A program made the translations under genes and the position numbers. The notes under the pieces were generated by a model that made no database searches, was not told the DNA's origin, and saw only the letters and a program-made list of their open reading frames with translations. This document shows, one piece after another, positions 60,899-64,000 of a DNA stretch of 64,000 nucleotides. The number at the start of each line of letters is the position of its first letter. Within the stretch, counting starts at the first letter, position 1. Location: contig CP069418.1 in NCBI GenBank assembly GCA_017569305.1, positions 2,790,001-2,854,000 of the forward strand. Reading direction: 5' to 3'. The stretch comes from Clostridiales bacterium FE2011. GTDB lineage: Bacteria > Bacillota > Clostridia > Christensenellales > Aristaeellaceae.

Positions 60899-63800
60899 TG
60901 GCAACGGTAGAAGTGAAGGTAACGAAGGTCTGGAACGACAACAACAACGTTGAAGGTTTCCGTCCGGAAAGTGTTACTATCAATCTGAAGAAAGATTCTG
61001 AAACGATCGATACGGTCGAGTTGAACGAAAGCAACAACTGGACCTACACATGGCAGAATCTGCTGAAGTATGAAGCTGGACAGGAGATCAATTATACGGT
61101 CTCCGAAGATCCGGTTGCCAACTACAGCACAAAGATCACGAAGGCTGCGGACGGTACCTTCACCTATACGGTGACAAACAGCCGTACCTACGAAGAGACC
61201 GAAGCGACCGTGAAGAAGGTCTGGGCAGACAATGAAAACAACGACGGCAAGCGGCTTGTTGAGCTGAAAGTCACGCTGAGTAACGGCGATGAAGTGACGC
61301 TGAACGCAGCGAACAACTGGACAGCAACCATCAACAACCTGCCGAAGTACGCAAACGGTGTTGAAATTGAATACACCTGGACTGAAAACGAAGAAGGCCT
61401 GCCGGAAGGCTACACGCTGACCAGCAGCAACAAGGTCGGTACGGTTACAACGCTGACAAACAGCTACACAGATGAGAAGACCGAAGCGACCATCGTGAAG
61501 GTCTGGGATGACAATGAAAACAACGACGGCAAGCGGCCGACCGCACTGAAGGCTGTACTGAGCAACGGCACGGTAGTGACGCTGAACGACGCAAACGGCT
61601 GGAAGGTGACAGTTAAGGGCCTGCCGAAGTACGCGAACGGTGTTGAAATTGAATACACCTGGACCGAAGATGAAACCGGACTGCCGGAAGGCTACACGCT
61701 GATCAGCACCGACAAGAAGGGCACGATCACGACGCTGACGAACAGCTACGAAGATGAGCTGACTGAAGCGACCATCGTGAAGGTCTGGGATGACAATGAA
61801 AACAACGATGGCAAGCGGCCTGAAGAACTGAAGGTCACGCTGAGCAACGGTATGGATGTCACACTGAGCGAAGCGAACAGCTGGACCGCGACGATTGACA
61901 ACCTGCCGAAGTACGAGAACGGCGTTGAAATTGAATACACCTGGACTGAAGATGCAGCTGGTCTGCCGGAAGGCTACACGCTGACCAGCACCGATAAGAA
62001 TGGCACGATCACGACGCTGACGAACAGCTATGAGGATGAGCTGACCGAAGCGACAGTGAAGAAGGTCTGGGCAGACAATGGAAACAACGACCGTAAGCGG
62101 CCTGTTGAGCTGAAAGTCACGCTGAGCAACGGTGATGAAGTGACGCTGAACGAAGCAAACGGCTGGACTGCGACCATTGACAACCTGCCGAAGTACAAAG
62201 ACGGTGATGAAATTGAATACACCTGGACTGAAGACGCAGCCGGTCTGCCGGAAGGCTACACGCTGACCAGCAGCAATAAGGTCGGTACAGTCACAACGCT
62301 GACGAACAGCTACACGGACGAAAAGACCGAAGCGACCGTGAAGAAGGTCTGGAACGACGCCAATAACCAGGATGGCAAGCGTCCGACTGAACTGAAGGTC
62401 ACGCTGAGCAACGGTACAGATGTCACGCTGAACGCAGCGAACGGCTGGACAGCAACCATTGACAACCTGCCGAAGTATAAAGACGGTGTTGAAATTGAAT
62501 ACACCTGGACTGAAGACGAAACCGGTCTGCCGGAAGGCTACACATTGACCAGCGCTGAAAAGGTCGGCACGATTACGACCCTGACGAACAGCCGCGACAC
62601 TGAAAAGACCCAGGTAAGCGTTGAGAAGATCTGGAGCGACAGTGGCAACAGGGAAGGCTTCCGTCCGGAGACCGTGACCGTGAAGCTGCTGGCGAACGGT
62701 ACAGAAATCAAGACAACTGAACTGAGCGAGAGCAACGAGTGGAAGTACACCTGGACCGGCCTGCCGAAGTACGAAGGCGGCAAGGAAATCACTTACACGG
62801 TTGCTGAAGACCAGCTCGAGAACTACAAGGTTCCTGTGATCGAGAAGGTGTCTGAGACCGCATGGGCTTACACTGTAACGAACAGCCGTGACTACGAGGA
62901 AACCGAAGTCAAGGTTACCAAGGTCTGGGACGACAATAACAATGCTGAAGGTTTCCGTCCCGCAAGCGTCACTGTCAACCTGATGAAGGGAACCGAGAAG
63001 ATCGGCGAAAGCATCACGCTGGACAAGGACAACAACTGGAGCTACAGCTGGACCGAACTGCAGAAGTTCGAAAACGGCGCGGCGATCGAATACACGGTCA
63101 CCGAAGATCCGGTCGCGAACTACAGCACGCAGATCACCAAGGCGGCTGACGGCATCTTCACCTACACGGTGACGAACAGCCGTACGACCGAGAAGACCGA
63201 GGTCAGCGTTGAGAAGATCTGGAACGACAGCAACAATAGGGAAGGCTTCCGTCCGGATGAAGTGACAGTGAAGCTGCTGGCGAACGGCAAGGAAGCCGGC
63301 ACAATCACGCTGAACAAGGACAACAGCTGGAAGCATACCTGGACCAACCTGCAGAAGTTCGAAGGCGGCAAGGAGATCGAATATACGGTTTCTGAAGACC
63401 AGCTGGCGAACTACAAGAAGCCTGTGATCGCGAAGGTATCTGAGACCGCATGGGCTTATACCGTAACGAACAGCCGTGACTACGAAGAAACCGAAGTCAA
63501 GGTCCTGAAGGTCTGGGACGACAGCGATAACAAGGAAGGCTTCCGTCCGGAAAGCGTCACTGTCAACCTGATGAAGGGAACCGAACAGATCGGTGACAGC
63601 ATCACGCTGAATGAGGACAACGAATGGACTTACACCTGGACTGAACTGCAGAAGTACGAAGGCGGCCAGGCGATCAACTACACGGTCACCGAGAATCCAG
63701 TCGCGAAGTACAGCACACTGATTACCAAGGCTGATGACGACACCTTCACCTACACAGTGAAGAACAGCCGTACAGTTGAAAAGACCAAGGTCAGCGTTGA

Positions 63801-64000
63801 GAAGATCTGGGAAGACAGCGAGAACGTTGAAGGCTTCCGTCCGGAGAGCGTGACAGTGAAGCTGCTGGCAAACGGCAAGGAAGCCGGCACAGCGACACTG
63901 GACAAGGCCAACGAATGGAAGTACACCTGGACAGACCTGCAGAAGTTCGAAGGCAGCAAGGAGATCGAGTACACGGTTTCCGAAGACCAGCTGAAGAACT
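59425..64000 (+). CDS. Giant Cna-B repeat surface protein, reading-frame segment 4 (open at window end)
   Basis: The frame is open from 59425 to the last base. It holds the last copies of array 3 (to about 60898) and then eleven more divergent Cna-B domains, opening with VTKVWNDNNNVEGFRP, VKKVWADNENNDGK, VKVWDDNENNDGK, VEKIWSDSGNREGFRP and similar patterns; the last is cut by the window end in SEDQLKN. Because each of the three upstream deletions removes two bases, this segment is back in the same frame as segment 1. The C-terminus, and therefore any sortase signal or anchor, lies outside the window. Confidence 0.83.

Noticed and set aside
41387-63336. Very long open frames on the minus strand opposite the repeat arrays (up to about 4,700 codons).
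   Set aside because: They mirror the plus-strand repeats, have no ribosome site or signal peptide, and the plus strand encodes clear Cna-B domains. Absence of stops is a by-product of codon bias copied through the repeats.

Overview
The window looks like a chromosomal segment of a Gram-positive anaerobe of the class Clostridia, possibly a gut or rumen lineage. The evidence is a thioredoxin reductase-like flavoprotein without an NADPH site, a clostridial-type efp plus zinc-ribbon gene pair, an AddB-type recombination nuclease, KtrAB potassium uptake, hexameric glutamate dehydrogenase, and secreted Cna-B repeat proteins. Genus cannot be named from the sequence. No tRNA, rRNA, CRISPR array, insertion sequence or prophage was seen.

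Layout. 1-4327: a partial HAD phosphatase (minus strand), then a six-gene redox and transport operon (thioredoxin reductase-like protein, thioredoxin, OhrR-type regulator, three-part amino-acid ABC importer) behind a promoter wrapped in a 14-bp inverted repeat. 4391-7588: a secreted CotH-family protein and gdhA. 7600-10700: a small conserved protein, a tandem ACT-domain protein and a phenylacetate-CoA ligase, all on the minus strand; the ligase is preceded by a short Phe-rich leader peptide and a terminator that together look like an attenuator. 10702-25703: housekeeping genes (DegV, SPFH, YitT, AddB, small P-loop protein, ThrC, M24 peptidase, EF-P, zinc-ribbon protein, YfcE phosphodiesterase, KtrB, KtrA, GtrB-like glycosyltransferase). 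Intergenic spaces from about 7.6 to 20 kb carry dispersed repeats, including four copies of an about 100-bp element that folds into two hairpins with compensatory changes between copies.

26016-32120: a secreted Cna-B protein paired with a family 5 solute-binding protein, then a sugar isomerase-like protein and a ROK kinase. 32780-64000: a surface-protein locus. First comes a 1246-residue low-complexity (TEAP repeats, acidic tract) plus SH3-like-repeat secreted protein, then one giant gene that fills 36586 to the window end (more than 27.4 kb, about 9,100 codons, end not reached). It encodes roughly 85 tandem Cna-B/SpaA-like immunoglobulin-fold domains in three nearly identical repeat arrays (558-bp, 921-bp and 558-bp periods). 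Three 2-bp deletions, each inside a 558-bp repeat copy, split it into four reading-frame segments; they may be assembly errors or real mutations.

How the parts fit: the redox operon probably couples thiol/disulfide balance to amino-acid (perhaps cystine) uptake; the ligase/ACT locus fits phenylalanine metabolism; the 3' half builds very long isopeptide-stabilised surface stalks. No sortase gene and no LPxTG signal were seen in the window, so anchoring of these proteins is unresolved.
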